DNA from: Lachnospiraceae bacterium
Lineage (GTDB): Bacteria; Bacillota; Clostridia; Lachnospirales; Lachnospiraceae
Direction of reading: 5' to 3'
Length of the DNA stretch: 64,000 nucleotides
Assembly (NCBI GenBank): GCA_910574195.1
Contig: CAJTBF010000018.1
Location: 1-64,000 of the forward strand
Part shown: positions 37,934-46,905 of the stretch, one piece after another
How the letters are laid out: every line of letters starts with the position of its first letter
How positions within the stretch are numbered: position 1 is the stretch's first letter
Program-made: the position numbers and the translations under genes
Notes under the pieces: model-generated
Seen by the model: the letters and a program-made list of their open reading frames with translations, nothing else
Told to the model about the DNA's origin: nothing
Databases searched by the model: none

Positions 37934-38638
37934 ATGAAGAAATTAGATTGGATATTGGGCGGAATCGCTTCGCTGGCCGTGGTGGTGATTCTGCTTCTCA
38001 GCAGTTTTCAGATCGCGATGTATGCGGATTTTTCCGTGTATGAACGGGAATATGCGAAATATGAGGTGCTACGGGATTTGGGAATGGAAATGGATGACGT
38101 GATGCATGTTACCCGGGAGATGATGGCCTACCTGAAAGGGGAAAGAGAGGAATTAAGTGTGATTACTGTGGTGGAAGGAAAGGAACAGGACTTCTTTCAT
38201 GAGCAGGATCGGATTCATATGGCGGATGTGCAGGGATTGTTTCTGGGAGGTTTGGCTCTTCGCAGGGGGGCCGTTATTGTGCTTGTCTGCTGTATCGCAG
38301 GGCTTTTGGTAAAAAAAGCAGATCTGCGGAAGATTCTGGCGCGAAGCTATCAGGTGATTCTGGGAGTTCTGACTGTATTGATCGTACTGCTTGGAATTGG
38401 CGTGTCGCAGAATTTTAACGCCATATTTACAAAATTCCATGAAATCTTTTTTGACAACGATCTGTGGATCTTTGATCCGGCGGAAGACTATATGATCCGG
38501 ATGCTGCCGGAGGGTCTGTTTTATGATATGGTGATTCGGATCGGGGGACTTTTTCTGGCAGGACTCGGAATTCTGCTGCTTCTTAGTATATGGTTCGGCA
38601 GAAAAAAAGAAAAAGAGAAACCTTATCAGACAGCGTAA
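37934..38638 (+). CDS. TIGR01906/DUF1461 integral membrane protein
   Basis: The 234-residue protein has four membrane segments (about 8-28, 105-122, 135-157, 190-212). A conserved extracytoplasmic loop after the first contains ADFSVYEREYAKYEVLRDLG and VTREMMAYLKGEREEL, the pattern of TIGR01906 proteins. The family is common in Firmicutes; its role here is not known. It is monocistronic, between the pyk terminator and the purL promoter. Start ATG 37934 has only a weak GATGAGGCGG upstream. Confidence 0.82.
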   Translation: MKKLDWILGGIASLAVVVILLLSSFQIAMYADFSVYEREYAKYEVLRDLGMEMDDVMHVTREMMAYLKGEREELSVITVVEGKEQDFFHEQDRIHMADVQGLFLGGLALRRGAVIVLVCCIAGLLVKKADLRKILARSYQVILGVLTVLIVLLGIGVSQNFNAIFTKFHEIFFDNDLWIFDPAEDYMIRMLPEGLFYDMVIRIGGLFLAGLGILLLLSIWFGRKKEKEKPYQTA

Positions 38639-38690
38639 GCCGTTGTTCACCTGAAGGGCATGAATTACGGGACGCCGGAAAAGGCAGGGT

Positions 38691-38719
38691 TTTACGAATG
38701 GCGGAGAATATGATATAAT
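38691..38719 (+). promoter_or_regulatory. Promoter of purL
   Basis: TTTACG (38691-38696) and TATAAT (38714-38719) are separated by 17 bases, about 40 bases before the purL start. The short leader leaves no room for a purine riboswitch. Confidence 0.7.
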
Positions 38720-38759
38720 GACACAGGCAACTGGAATCGAACGAAGGAGGAGAACGGGA

Positions 38760-41700
38760 ATGAGTAATGTAAAACGCGTCTATGTAGAGAAAAAAGCAGA
38801 TTTTGCCGTGCAGGCAAAGGAGCTTCGGCATGAAATCAGACATTATCTCGGAATCCGGGCAGTGACCGGTATCCGCGTGCTGATTCGTTATGATGTGGAA
38901 AATGTTTCGGATGAGACATTTGAGAAAGCATGCAACGGGGTATTTGCGGAACCGCCGGTGGATCTGTTGTATCAGGAAGATTTTCCGCGCAAAGAAAGTG
39001 ACAGAGTATTTTCGGTAGAATTTCTTCCGGGACAGTTTGACCAGAGAGCAGACTCTGCGGAGCAGTGTATTCAATTCATCAAAGAGGATGAGAAGCCGGT
39101 GATTCGTACCGCTACGACGTATGTGGTGGAGGGGACCATTACGGACGAGGAATTTACAGCCGTGAAAAATCATTGTATCAATCCGGTGGATTCCCGTGAG
39201 ACCGGTCTGGAAAAACCGGATACTTTGGTGACAGAGTTCGAGGAGCCGCAGGATGTGGCGTATTTTGCCGGATTTGGAGAGATGTCGGAGGAAGCACTGA
39301 GAAAGTTATATGATTCTCTGGGACTTGCCATGACGTTCAAAGATTTTCAGCATATTCAGAATTACTATCAGGGAGAGGAACACCGGGATCCCTCTATGAC
39401 GGAGATTCGGGTGTTGGATACGTATTGGTCAGATCACTGCCGTCATACCACATTTTCCACGGAATTGAAGCGGGTGATTTTTGGCGACGGGGCATACCGG
39501 GCACCGATTGAGAACAGTTATCGGCAGTACTTAAAAGATCACAGTGAGATTTTTGCCGGACGGGAAGATAAATTTGTCTGCCTGATGGATCTGGCATTGA
39601 TGGCCATGCGGAAGTTAAAGAAAGAAGGGAAACTGGCCGATCAGGAAGAATCAGAAGAGATCAACGCCTGCAGTATTGTGGTTCCCATTCAGGTGGACGG
39701 CGCGACGGAAGAATGGCTGATTAATTTTAAGAATGAAACGCATAACCACCCTACGGAGATTGAGCCGTTCGGGGGAGCCGCGACCTGCCTTGGCGGTGCA
39801 ATCCGGGATCCGTTGTCGGGCAGAACCTATGTATATCAGGCCATGCGTGTGACGGGAGCGGCAGATCCCACGGTTCCGGTGGGAGAAACGTTGAAAGGGA
39901 AATTATCACAGAAAAAGCTGGTGCGTACCGCGGCAAAGGGATACAGTTCTTATGGGAATCAGATCGGTCTAGCTACCGGAGCGGTAAAGGAGATCTATCA
40001 TCCCAATTATGTGGCAAAACGGATGGAGATCGGCGCGGTTCTGGGTGCGGCGCCAAGAGCCGCGGTTATCCGGGAGACCTCGGATCCGGGAGATATCATT
40101 GTACTTCTGGGCGGACGTACCGGAAGAGACGGATGCGGCGGCGCCACCGGTTCCTCCAAAGTGCATACGGAGGAGTCCATCGAGACATGCGGTGCAGAGG
40201 TACAGAAAGGAAATCCACCGACGGAGCGCAAAATCCAGCGTTTGTTTCGGCGGGAGGAAGTCAGCAGGCTGATTAAAAAGTGCAATGACTTCGGCGCAGG
40301 CGGAGTATCCGTAGCCATTGGAGAACTGGCGGAAGGACTGCGGGTGGATCTGGACCGGGTACCGAAGAAATATGCCGGTCTGGACGGAACGGAGATTGCG
40401 ATTTCCGAATCCCAGGAACGTATGGCAGTTGTGGTGGACCCGAAAGATGTACCGCAGTTTCTGGCTTATGCGAAGGAAGAAAATCTGGAAGCTACGGAAG
40501 TGGCGGTAGTAACCGAGTCTCCCCGACTGGTACTGGTGTGGCGGGGGAAAGAGATCGTGAATATTTCCCGGGCGTTTCTGGATACCAACGGGGCGCATCA
40601 GGAGACGGATGTGGAAGTGGAGATTCCGGAAAAAGAAGATTCTCTGTTTATTCGAAAAGATGTGACGGATGTGCGGGGAAAATGGCTGTCCACATTGGCG
40701 GATCTCAATGTGTGTTCCCAGAAAGGTCTGGTGGAGATGTTTGACGGCTCTATCGGCGCCGGTTCCGTGTTCATGCCCCATGGCGGGAAGTATCAGTTGA
40801 CAGAGACGCAGACCATGGTGGCGAAGGTGCCGGTACAGAACGGAACGACAGACAGCGTGTCTATGATGAGTTATGGATTTGATCCCTATTTGTCCAGTTG
40901 GAGTCCGTATCATGGCGCCGTGTACGCGGTGACGGAGTCGGTGGCAAAGATTGTGGCGTCCGGCGGGGATTACCGGAAGATCCGGTTTACATTCCAGGAA
41001 TATTTCCGCAGAATGACGGAGGATCCCAGGCGGTGGAGCCAGCCTTTTGCTGCTTTACTTGGCGCTTATGCGGCGCAGCTTGGATTCGGCCTGCCCTCCA
41101 TCGGAGGCAAGGACAGTATGTCCGGAACGTTCCAGGAGATTGATGTGCCGCCCACATTGGTTTCTTTTGCGGTGGATATGGCGACGGAGAAGGAGATCAT
41201 TACACCGGAACTGAAAAAGGCCGGCAGCAAGTTAATCTGGGTGCGGATGGAAAAGGATGCTTATGATCTGCCGGTGTATGAACAGGTGAAGGAACAGTAT
41301 GGGAAATTTACAGAAGATATCCGCGAAGGAAACATTCTCTCGGCCTACGTGCCGGATCGCCATGGAATTCTGGCGGCGGTAAGTAAGATGGCGTTCGGAA
41401 ACCGGATGGGTGTGAAGATCGAACACAACCTGGATCCGCGGGATGCGTTTGCACCGGCCTTCGGAGATTTGATTGCGGAAGTTCCGGCGGAGGCGGTAGG
41501 AGCGCTGCATGTAACGTACACGGTGATCGGCGAGGTGACAGAAGAGCAAATCTTTGCATACGGCGATACGAAGCTTTCTCTGATCGAGGCGGAACGCGCA
41601 TGGAAGGGGACGCTGGAGAGTGTGTTTGCCACAAAATCTGCAGCGAACAGAGAGGAAGCTGTGGAAGAGAAGTTGTTTTCCGCTTCCGACATGCATATCT

Positions 41701-42515
41701 GCAGTCATAAAATAGGGCAGCCCACCGTATTTATTCCGGTATTTCCAGGGACAAACTGTGAATATGACAGTAAGCGGGCGTTTGAGCGTGCGGGGGCCAG
41801 AGTGATCACGAAAGTATTCCGGAATTTGGATGCCGAAGGAATCCGTGCTTCCGTGGCGGAATTTGAAAAAGCAATTGCACAGGCACAGATGATTATGTTC
41901 CCGGGGGGCTTTAGCGCCGGAGACGAACCGGACGGTTCGGCAAAATTTTTCGCAACCGCATTCCAAAATGCGAAGTTAAAAGAAGCCGTGGAAAAATTAT
42001 TGCAGGAGCGGGACGGACTGGCGCTTGGGATCTGCAACGGATTTCAGGCATTGATCAAGCTGGGCCTGGTGCCGGAAGGAAAGATTGTGGGACAGACGGA
42101 AGCTTCTCCCACATTGACGTACAACACCATTGGACGGCATATTTCGAAGATGGTGTATACAAAAGTAGTGACAAACAAATCACCGTGGCTTGCACAGGCG
42201 GAGCTGGGCGGCGTCTATACCAATCCGGCATCCCACGGGGAAGGAAGATTTGTGGCCAGTGACGAATGGCTGGAGCGGCTGTTCGCAGGCGGGCAGGTTG
42301 CGACGCAGTACTGTGATCCGGACGGAAAAATTCAGATGGATGAGGAATGGAATGTGAATGGTTCCTATCGGGCCATCGAAGGGATCACGAGTCCCGACGG
42401 ACGGGTGTTGGGCAAGATGGCGCATTCCGAACGGCGCGGCAGATCTGTTGCGATCAATATATACGGAGAGCAGGATTTGAAGATTTTTGAATCGGGAGTG
42501 GCATATTTCCGATAA
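38760..42515 (+). CDS. purL: Phosphoribosylformylglycinamidine synthase, single-chain clostridial type
   Basis: PurL converts FGAR to FGAM with glutamine and ATP in purine synthesis. ATG 38760 follows AAGGAGG (38744-38750) by 9 bases; the product has 1251 residues. The order is an N-terminal PurS-like region, two AIRS-type synthase halves (NETHNHPTEIEPFGGAATCLGG near 325; FGLPSIGGKDSMSG near 780) and a glutamine amidotransferase domain with nucleophile Cys in GICNGFQAL near 1091 and the region FPGGFSAGDEPDGSAKFFA. The single-chain form differs from the three-subunit Bacillus type. It is alone, away from other pur genes, with its own promoter and terminator. Confidence 0.96.
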   Translation: MSNVKRVYVEKKADFAVQAKELRHEIRHYLGIRAVTGIRVLIRYDVENVSDETFEKACNGVFAEPPVDLLYQEDFPRKESDRVFSVEFLPGQFDQRADSAEQCIQFIKEDEKPVIRTATTYVVEGTITDEEFTAVKNHCINPVDSRETGLEKPDTLVTEFEEPQDVAYFAGFGEMSEEALRKLYDSLGLAMTFKDFQHIQNYYQGEEHRDPSMTEIRVLDTYWSDHCRHTTFSTELKRVIFGDGAYRAPIENSYRQYLKDHSEIFAGREDKFVCLMDLALMAMRKLKKEGKLADQEESEEINACSIVVPIQVDGATEEWLINFKNETHNHPTEIEPFGGAATCLGGAIRDPLSGRTYVYQAMRVTGAADPTVPVGETLKGKLSQKKLVRTAAKGYSSYGNQIGLATGAVKEIYHPNYVAKRMEIGAVLGAAPRAAVIRETSDPGDIIVLLGGRTGRDGCGGATGSSKVHTEESIETCGAEVQKGNPPTERKIQRLFRREEVSRLIKKCNDFGAGGVSVAIGELAEGLRVDLDRVPKKYAGLDGTEIAISESQERMAVVVDPKDVPQFLAYAKEENLEATEVAVVTESPRLVLVWRGKEIVNISRAFLDTNGAHQETDVEVEIPEKEDSLFIRKDVTDVRGKWLSTLADLNVCSQKGLVEMFDGSIGAGSVFMPHGGKYQLTETQTMVAKVPVQNGTTDSVSMMSYGFDPYLSSWSPYHGAVYAVTESVAKIVASGGDYRKIRFTFQEYFRRMTEDPRRWSQPFAALLGAYAAQLGFGLPSIGGKDSMSGTFQEIDVPPTLVSFAVDMATEKEIITPELKKAGSKLIWVRMEKDAYDLPVYEQVKEQYGKFTEDIREGNILSAYVPDRHGILAAVSKMAFGNRMGVKIEHNLDPRDAFAPAFGDLIAEVPAEAVGALHVTYTVIGEVTEEQIFAYGDTKLSLIEAERAWKGTLESVFATKSAANREEAVEEKLFSASDMHICSHKIGQPTVFIPVFPGTNCEYDSKRAFERAGARVITKVFRNLDAEGIRASVAEFEKAIAQAQMIMFPGGFSAGDEPDGSAKFFATAFQNAKLKEAVEKLLQERDGLALGICNGFQALIKLGLVPEGKIVGQTEASPTLTYNTIGRHISKMVYTKVVTNKSPWLAQAELGGVYTNPASHGEGRFVASDEWLERLFAGGQVATQYCDPDGKIQMDEEWNVNGSYRAIEGITSPDGRVLGKMAHSERRGRSVAINIYGEQDLKIFESGVAYFR

Positions 42516-42557
42516 AAGATGCGGTGTTTTTCCGGAGAGCATCCTATTTTGTACGAT

Positions 42558-42602
42558 AAGGACATTTTTCTAAAAGAGATTTTAGGAAAGTGTCCTTTTA
42601 TT
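42558..42602 (+). terminator. Terminator after purL
   Basis: An 18-base stem (42558-42575 with 42580-42597, two G-U pairs) contains AAGGACA / TGTCCTT and a four-base loop, followed by TTATT. It begins 42 bases after the purL stop. Confidence 0.8.
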
Positions 42603-42831
42603 ATACCCCGGTATGTGGAAAAGCTGCCGGCGGAAGCTTTTCTGTATGGTCAAAAACAAGTTTTAAATTCGGATCGGCTTCCTTGCAGCCGTTATAAAAA
42701 TGCTCCTTTTCGATGCGAATTGTCATTTCTTCATTCTTGTCGAAAAGGAGCTGTTTTTTGTAATATGGTAACGGCATTTCGTAGATTTCCTTAATCCACG
42801 AATTCTCTATTATACCCCGCTATGTCGGAAA
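42600..42831. repeat. Two 22-base direct repeats, 209 bases apart
   Basis: ATTATACCCCGGTATGTGGA at 42600 and ATTATACCCCGCTATGTCGG at 42809 are near-identical copies. Read on the minus strand both encode the same kind of C-terminus (PHTGV-stop and RHSGV-stop), suggesting decayed tandem gene copies. Confidence 0.55.
42601..42819 (-). pseudogene. Minus-strand gene remnant, about 70 codons, between direct repeats
   Basis: The minus strand is open over this span and reads ENSWIKEIYEMPLPYYKKQL, LFDKNEEMTIRIEKEHFYNG and ADPNLKLVFDHTEKLPPAAF, ending PHTGV-stop. Without the upstream part the first ATG (42777) gives 58 residues but has no ribosome site. The composition is protein-like (alternating charged and aromatic residues). 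It is probably the 3' end of a larger lost gene. The same ending (FRHSGV-stop) appears at the second repeat copy (42809-42831). Not recognised. Confidence 0.4.
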
Positions 42832-43016
42832 TATACATTTTATTTCACATAATCGGAAAGTGGAGCATAATAAGCACGGATGGATAAAGAAGAAACAGGA
42901 TCCACGGGACGACGGAAAAGTGCCGGCAGGACAGATATGGGAAGGGCGCCGCGATCCGATCCACACAGGCAGCAGAACAGAGCCGCTTTATGAAAAAAGA
43001 GAAGGAATGATCAGAA
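42832..43016. other. Leader region of the polysaccharide operon
   Basis: About 185 bases between the pseudogene debris and the first operon gene. A clear consensus promoter was not identified; short open frames have no ribosome sites. No JUMPstart-like or other known antiterminator element was recognised. Confidence 0.35.
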
Positions 43017-44366
43017 ATGAGGGCAGAGCAGAAAAAACAGGCAGAGGATTTTATGGAACTTATGGAAACCGCGCATGACGAAATTCGAAAAGCAATGGAA
43101 AAGAAGGATGTCATAACTGCGCAGACTTTGCTGGAGGACTGCCAGAATGGAGCGGTCGCCCTGGGAAACATGATAGAAGAGACGGAAGGAGAAGGGGTTC
43201 CGACGATTCGAGTGCTCGAGGAGTATTGTGATCAGCTTTATCAGATTTATATGTGTCTGTCTTCCGGGCAGACACTCAATGCAAATAAGGCGTATAAGAC
43301 GTTGCGGGGAGTGTTTACCCGGATTGCGAATAGTGTGAAGCATGATATAAGAATATCTCTGGAAGTCGTTTTTCTTCCTTATAAGGCTTCTATGTGGGAT
43401 AGTCTGGAAAGTGTCTGGCAGGCGGCGAATAAGAATCCGGACTGTCATGCGGTTGTGATTCCGATCCCTTATTATGATAAGAATCCGGACGGAAGTTTTG
43501 GAGAACTGCATTATGAGGGAGAACAGTATCCAAAATATGTACCGATTGTAAAGTATGAAGCATATGATTTTGAGAAAAGAAAGCCGGATGTGATATTTAT
43601 TCACAATCCTTACGATGACTGCAATTATGTAACAAGTGTTCTTCCATTCTTTTATTCAAAAAATCTGAAACGATTTACCAAAAAGTTAGTATATATTCCC
43701 TATTTTGTTTTGGATGAAATTGATCCTGACAATCCGGATGAGGTAAAGAGAATCGAAGAATTCTGCATTGTTCCGGGAGTCATTCATGCGGACAAGGTCA
43801 TCGTACAGTCAGAAAATATGCGCAGAGCATATATCAGGGCACTACTGGGACAGACAAATAACACGGCAGAACAGCGCAGGTACTGGAAAAATAAGATTCT
43901 GGGACTGGGCTCTCCCAAGATTGATAAAATACAAAGTACAGGAAAAGAAGATGTGCGGATACCGGAGGAATGGCTTAAGGTGATCAGGAAACCATCCGGG
44001 GAATGGAAGAAAATCATTTTGTATAATACAAGTGTGAGTGCACTGTTAGAATACGGGGAAGAGATGATACAGAAAATGCGCCGGGTGTTTCGAATATTTC
44101 AGGAGAATAGAAAGGACGTGGCGCTATTGTGGCGTCCGCATCCGTTGAGCCGGGCAACGATAGAAGCGATGTGTCCGCAGCTATGGGCAGAGTACCAGAG
44201 GACGATGCAAAGATACAAAAAGGAAGGATGGGGGATTTACGATGATACGCCGGAACTTGACCGGGCAATCGTGATAAGCGACGGATATTATGGGGATTCC
44301 AGCTCATTGGTGACACTGTGCAGGAGAAAAGGGGTGCCGGTGATGATACAAAATCCGGAGGCATAG
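43017..44366 (+). CDS. CDP-glycerol/CDP-ribitol phosphotransferase-like protein (TagB/TagF family)
   Basis: The 449-residue protein has a helical N-terminus (1-110), an alpha/beta domain from about 115 (VVFLPYKASMWDSLESVWQA, VVIPIPYYDKNPDGSFGELH) and a C-terminal nucleotide-binding half with LWRPHPLSRATIE near 375 and a final ISDGYYGDSSSLVTLCRRKGVPVM. The latter two are typical of teichoic-acid glycerol/ribitol-phosphate transferases. It should transfer a polyol phosphate from its CDP form to a glycan acceptor, fitting the CDP-polyol genes at the end of this operon. It is the first gene of the operon, with an AAGGA site before ATG 43017. Confidence 0.75.
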   Translation: MRAEQKKQAEDFMELMETAHDEIRKAMEKKDVITAQTLLEDCQNGAVALGNMIEETEGEGVPTIRVLEEYCDQLYQIYMCLSSGQTLNANKAYKTLRGVFTRIANSVKHDIRISLEVVFLPYKASMWDSLESVWQAANKNPDCHAVVIPIPYYDKNPDGSFGELHYEGEQYPKYVPIVKYEAYDFEKRKPDVIFIHNPYDDCNYVTSVLPFFYSKNLKRFTKKLVYIPYFVLDEIDPDNPDEVKRIEEFCIVPGVIHADKVIVQSENMRRAYIRALLGQTNNTAEQRRYWKNKILGLGSPKIDKIQSTGKEDVRIPEEWLKVIRKPSGEWKKIILYNTSVSALLEYGEEMIQKMRRVFRIFQENRKDVALLWRPHPLSRATIEAMCPQLWAEYQRTMQRYKKEGWGIYDDTPELDRAIVISDGYYGDSSSLVTLCRRKGVPVMIQNPEA

Positions 44367-44407
44367 AAGAATCTGTCCGTAAATGTTGCAGGGAAGAAAA
44401 CAGTATT

Positions 44408-45484
44408 ATGAAAAAGCTAGAAACTTTGAAAAACAGGAGAGATTTTTTTAATTATATTGAAAATAGAGACTGCATCTGTTTTGGCGCAGGAATGCAATTA
44501 GATGAAACCTGCCTGGATGTTCCGGAACTGATCAATAAGATCGCCTGTGTGTTGGATAATAATTCGAATCTGCATGGGACAAACAGAAGGATCGGAAACC
44601 GCCGGATTCCGATTCGTTCTTCTGAATATCTGACAGAATGTAATCCGGAAAAAATGATATTAATTATAACAAGTTCTTATAAAAACGAAATACTTATGCA
44701 GTTGAATTTGGATCGCAGGTATGACGAAATTCCATATACAGATTTTTTTGATATTATGGATATGGCTGCATGGGGTGCAAAAACCCCGGATGCCGACTTT
44801 AGAAAGAACCTTGTTGAGACGATTCCCAGGACGCTTCATTACATCTGGTTTTCAGATAAACCAATTCCCAATGAACTGCAGGAGAATATTGAAGGCTGGA
44901 AAAGGCTGTGTCCTGATTATGAGGTTAAGTGCTGGAACGAAAAGAATTATGACGTAAGTACAAATAAATACATGTATGATGCTTATAAAAAGAAAAGATG
45001 GAGTTTTGTAAGTGATTATGCCCGCCTGGATATTGTGTATCAATATGGCGGAATTTATTTTGATACCGATGTGGAGCTGGTGAGACGGCCGGATGAATTG
45101 TTATTTAATGATGCGTTTATCGGTTTTGAAAGGCTTTCTACTGTAAATACGGGTTCAGGCTTTGGAGCAAGAGCGGGTTTTCCGCTTATCCGGGAGATGC
45201 GCGATCATTATGAAAATGTAGAATTTACCAATAGAGCAAATGCAAATGAAATGATTCTCTGTCCCGTTTACGAAACGGCAATATTGGAAAAGCATGGATT
45301 AAAAAGAAACGGTGATTTTCAGGTCGTTGCGGATATGTCCGTATATCCGGTTATGTATTTTAATGCAAAAAGTCTGTACAGCGATAGATTAAGAATAACA
45401 GATCGGACAATTTCGATTCATAAATGTGCATGGTCATGGGCCGGAGCGAAAAGTAAAATCAGGGAATTCAGAGAGGAAAAATAA
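44408..45484 (+). CDS. DXD-type glycosyltransferase (GT32-like) with N-terminal Rossmann module
   Basis: ATG 44408 is chosen as the first ATG after the preceding stop; the product has 358 residues. Residues about 15-100 form a small Rossmann-like module: ICFGAGMQ at the nucleotide loop, acidic strand end VLDNNSNLHG, then IILIITSSYK. From about 135 the GT32/Gly_transf_sug domain follows: IPRTLHYIWFSDKPIP, YEVKCWNEKNYD, SDYARLDIVYQYGGIYFDTDVELV with the metal-binding DTD near 218-220, and a late HKCAWSWAG. It transfers a sugar in the cytoplasm. The module recurs in five other cluster proteins. Confidence 0.85.
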   Translation: MKKLETLKNRRDFFNYIENRDCICFGAGMQLDETCLDVPELINKIACVLDNNSNLHGTNRRIGNRRIPIRSSEYLTECNPEKMILIITSSYKNEILMQLNLDRRYDEIPYTDFFDIMDMAAWGAKTPDADFRKNLVETIPRTLHYIWFSDKPIPNELQENIEGWKRLCPDYEVKCWNEKNYDVSTNKYMYDAYKKKRWSFVSDYARLDIVYQYGGIYFDTDVELVRRPDELLFNDAFIGFERLSTVNTGSGFGARAGFPLIREMRDHYENVEFTNRANANEMILCPVYETAILEKHGLKRNGDFQVVADMSVYPVMYFNAKSLYSDRLRITDRTISIHKCAWSWAGAKSKIREFREEK

Positions 45485-46903
45485 ATGGCGAAAAAATGCT
45501 ATGCAATTGGAGGAAGAATCAATTTTAATGAAGATACGGTGAGTCTTTGCCATGGGATAGACATCGGGGATAAGATTATCTGGAAAATGGGGGATGACGG
45601 CGAATTTACACCCCAATATTACCGGGAGAAAACGGAGGAACTGAATAAGAAAAATCAGGGAAAACATCCTGCATGTGCTGGCTGCAGTAACCTTCGCGAA
45701 GGGAATGTAACCAGTGAAAAAATAGAAATCATAACGATTAACCCCATGTATTACTGCCAGAATCGATGCATTTACTGTGGAAATTTCCGTGGCGCAATGG
45801 AAAGCAGGTATCATCCGCTTCCTGTCATAAAACAGTTTATGGAAGAGGGAATGATTGCGGAACATTGTTTATTTGACTGGGGCGGCGGGGAACCTACGAT
45901 CAGTGATATTTTTGAGGAAACATTTTTATTTTTACTGCATCAGGGATATATGCAGCGTGTGAATACAAATGCAGTCAAAATGTCGGATGTTGTTTTGCAT
46001 AATCTGGACAAGGGGCCGGTCTCCTTAAGAATCTCACTGGATTCGGGCAATTATGAATCTTTTCTGGCCACAAAAGGCAGAAATCTGTTTCACAGAGTGA
46101 TTTCCAATGTGAAAAAATATCGTGAAAAGACGGAGAACCTTCTTCTGAAGTATGTAATTACAAACACAAATTCAGATGAAAAGTCATTGAACGATTTTCT
46201 GAACCTGGCAGAAAAGATGAAAATAAAAGCGATCTGTATTGATACAGATATGTTGTCGTATGGATGGACGGATTATCCTGATTTGCTGCGCTTTACGGAA
46301 AAAGAACTCCATGCCGCACACTTTCTTCAGAGGAAAGCCCATGAAAAAGGACTGGATGTACAGATCGGATACGTATGGACTGCCAGGGATTATGACACGC
46401 CGAGCCGTGATTTTAACTGTATAAAAAGTATCGAAGAACTGATATTAAACGATGAACGTTATCGTCTTCCGGATTCTTTATCGGAATTCCATATTGCGAG
46501 GATACAGGAATTTTCGGCAGGGATTATGCCGAGAGTGATGGCAAGTTTTGAAACCCTGTTACAGGAAGTAAAGGGCAGACGTGTCATTCTGTATGGCGCA
46601 GGAAAGAATGGAAGAGGGTTATGGAGCGCCTTGAAGGAATTCGGAGTGAAAACAGACTGCTTCTGTGATAAGTATAAGGCGGGGCAGTACGTGGAAGGCG
46701 TACGGATTATAACCGTGGACGAGATGTTAAAAAAGCTGGATGAGGATACGATGGTTGTAATCACTCCCTGTCATGTGCGGGAAATTTTACATGAATTTAA
46801 TGATAACAGATATGAGGAACTTCGCGGGAAATTATATTACATTGATGCATTCAGATTTGGCAGACAGGTATTAGAGGAAATAGAAATGAAGGAGTTCGTT
46901 TGA
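45485..46903 (+). CDS. Radical SAM protein with C-terminal Rossmann module
   Basis: The start codon directly follows the previous stop. The 472-residue protein has the cluster motif CQNRCIYC at residues 90-97, a GGGEPT-like SAM-binding segment (DWGGGEPTISDI near 136) and a TIM-barrel pattern to about 330. An upstream CAGC pair near 63-66 may bind another metal. From about 362 a separate Rossmann module follows: RRVILYGAGKNGRGLWSALK, acidic strand end FCDKYKAGQYVEG, TMVVITPCHVREIL. Within a glycan operon the substrate is probably a sugar or a sugar-linked group, but nothing in the sequence fixes it. Confidence 0.85.
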   Translation: MAKKCYAIGGRINFNEDTVSLCHGIDIGDKIIWKMGDDGEFTPQYYREKTEELNKKNQGKHPACAGCSNLREGNVTSEKIEIITINPMYYCQNRCIYCGNFRGAMESRYHPLPVIKQFMEEGMIAEHCLFDWGGGEPTISDIFEETFLFLLHQGYMQRVNTNAVKMSDVVLHNLDKGPVSLRISLDSGNYESFLATKGRNLFHRVISNVKKYREKTENLLLKYVITNTNSDEKSLNDFLNLAEKMKIKAICIDTDMLSYGWTDYPDLLRFTEKELHAAHFLQRKAHEKGLDVQIGYVWTARDYDTPSRDFNCIKSIEELILNDERYRLPDSLSEFHIARIQEFSAGIMPRVMASFETLLQEVKGRRVILYGAGKNGRGLWSALKEFGVKTDCFCDKYKAGQYVEGVRIITVDEMLKKLDEDTMVVITPCHVREILHEFNDNRYEELRGKLYYIDAFRFGRQVLEEIEMKEFV

Positions 46904-46905
46904 TT

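Noticed and set aside
38640-38759. Purine riboswitch ahead of purL
   Set aside because: The promoter lies only about 40 bases before the start, leaving no room for the aptamer.
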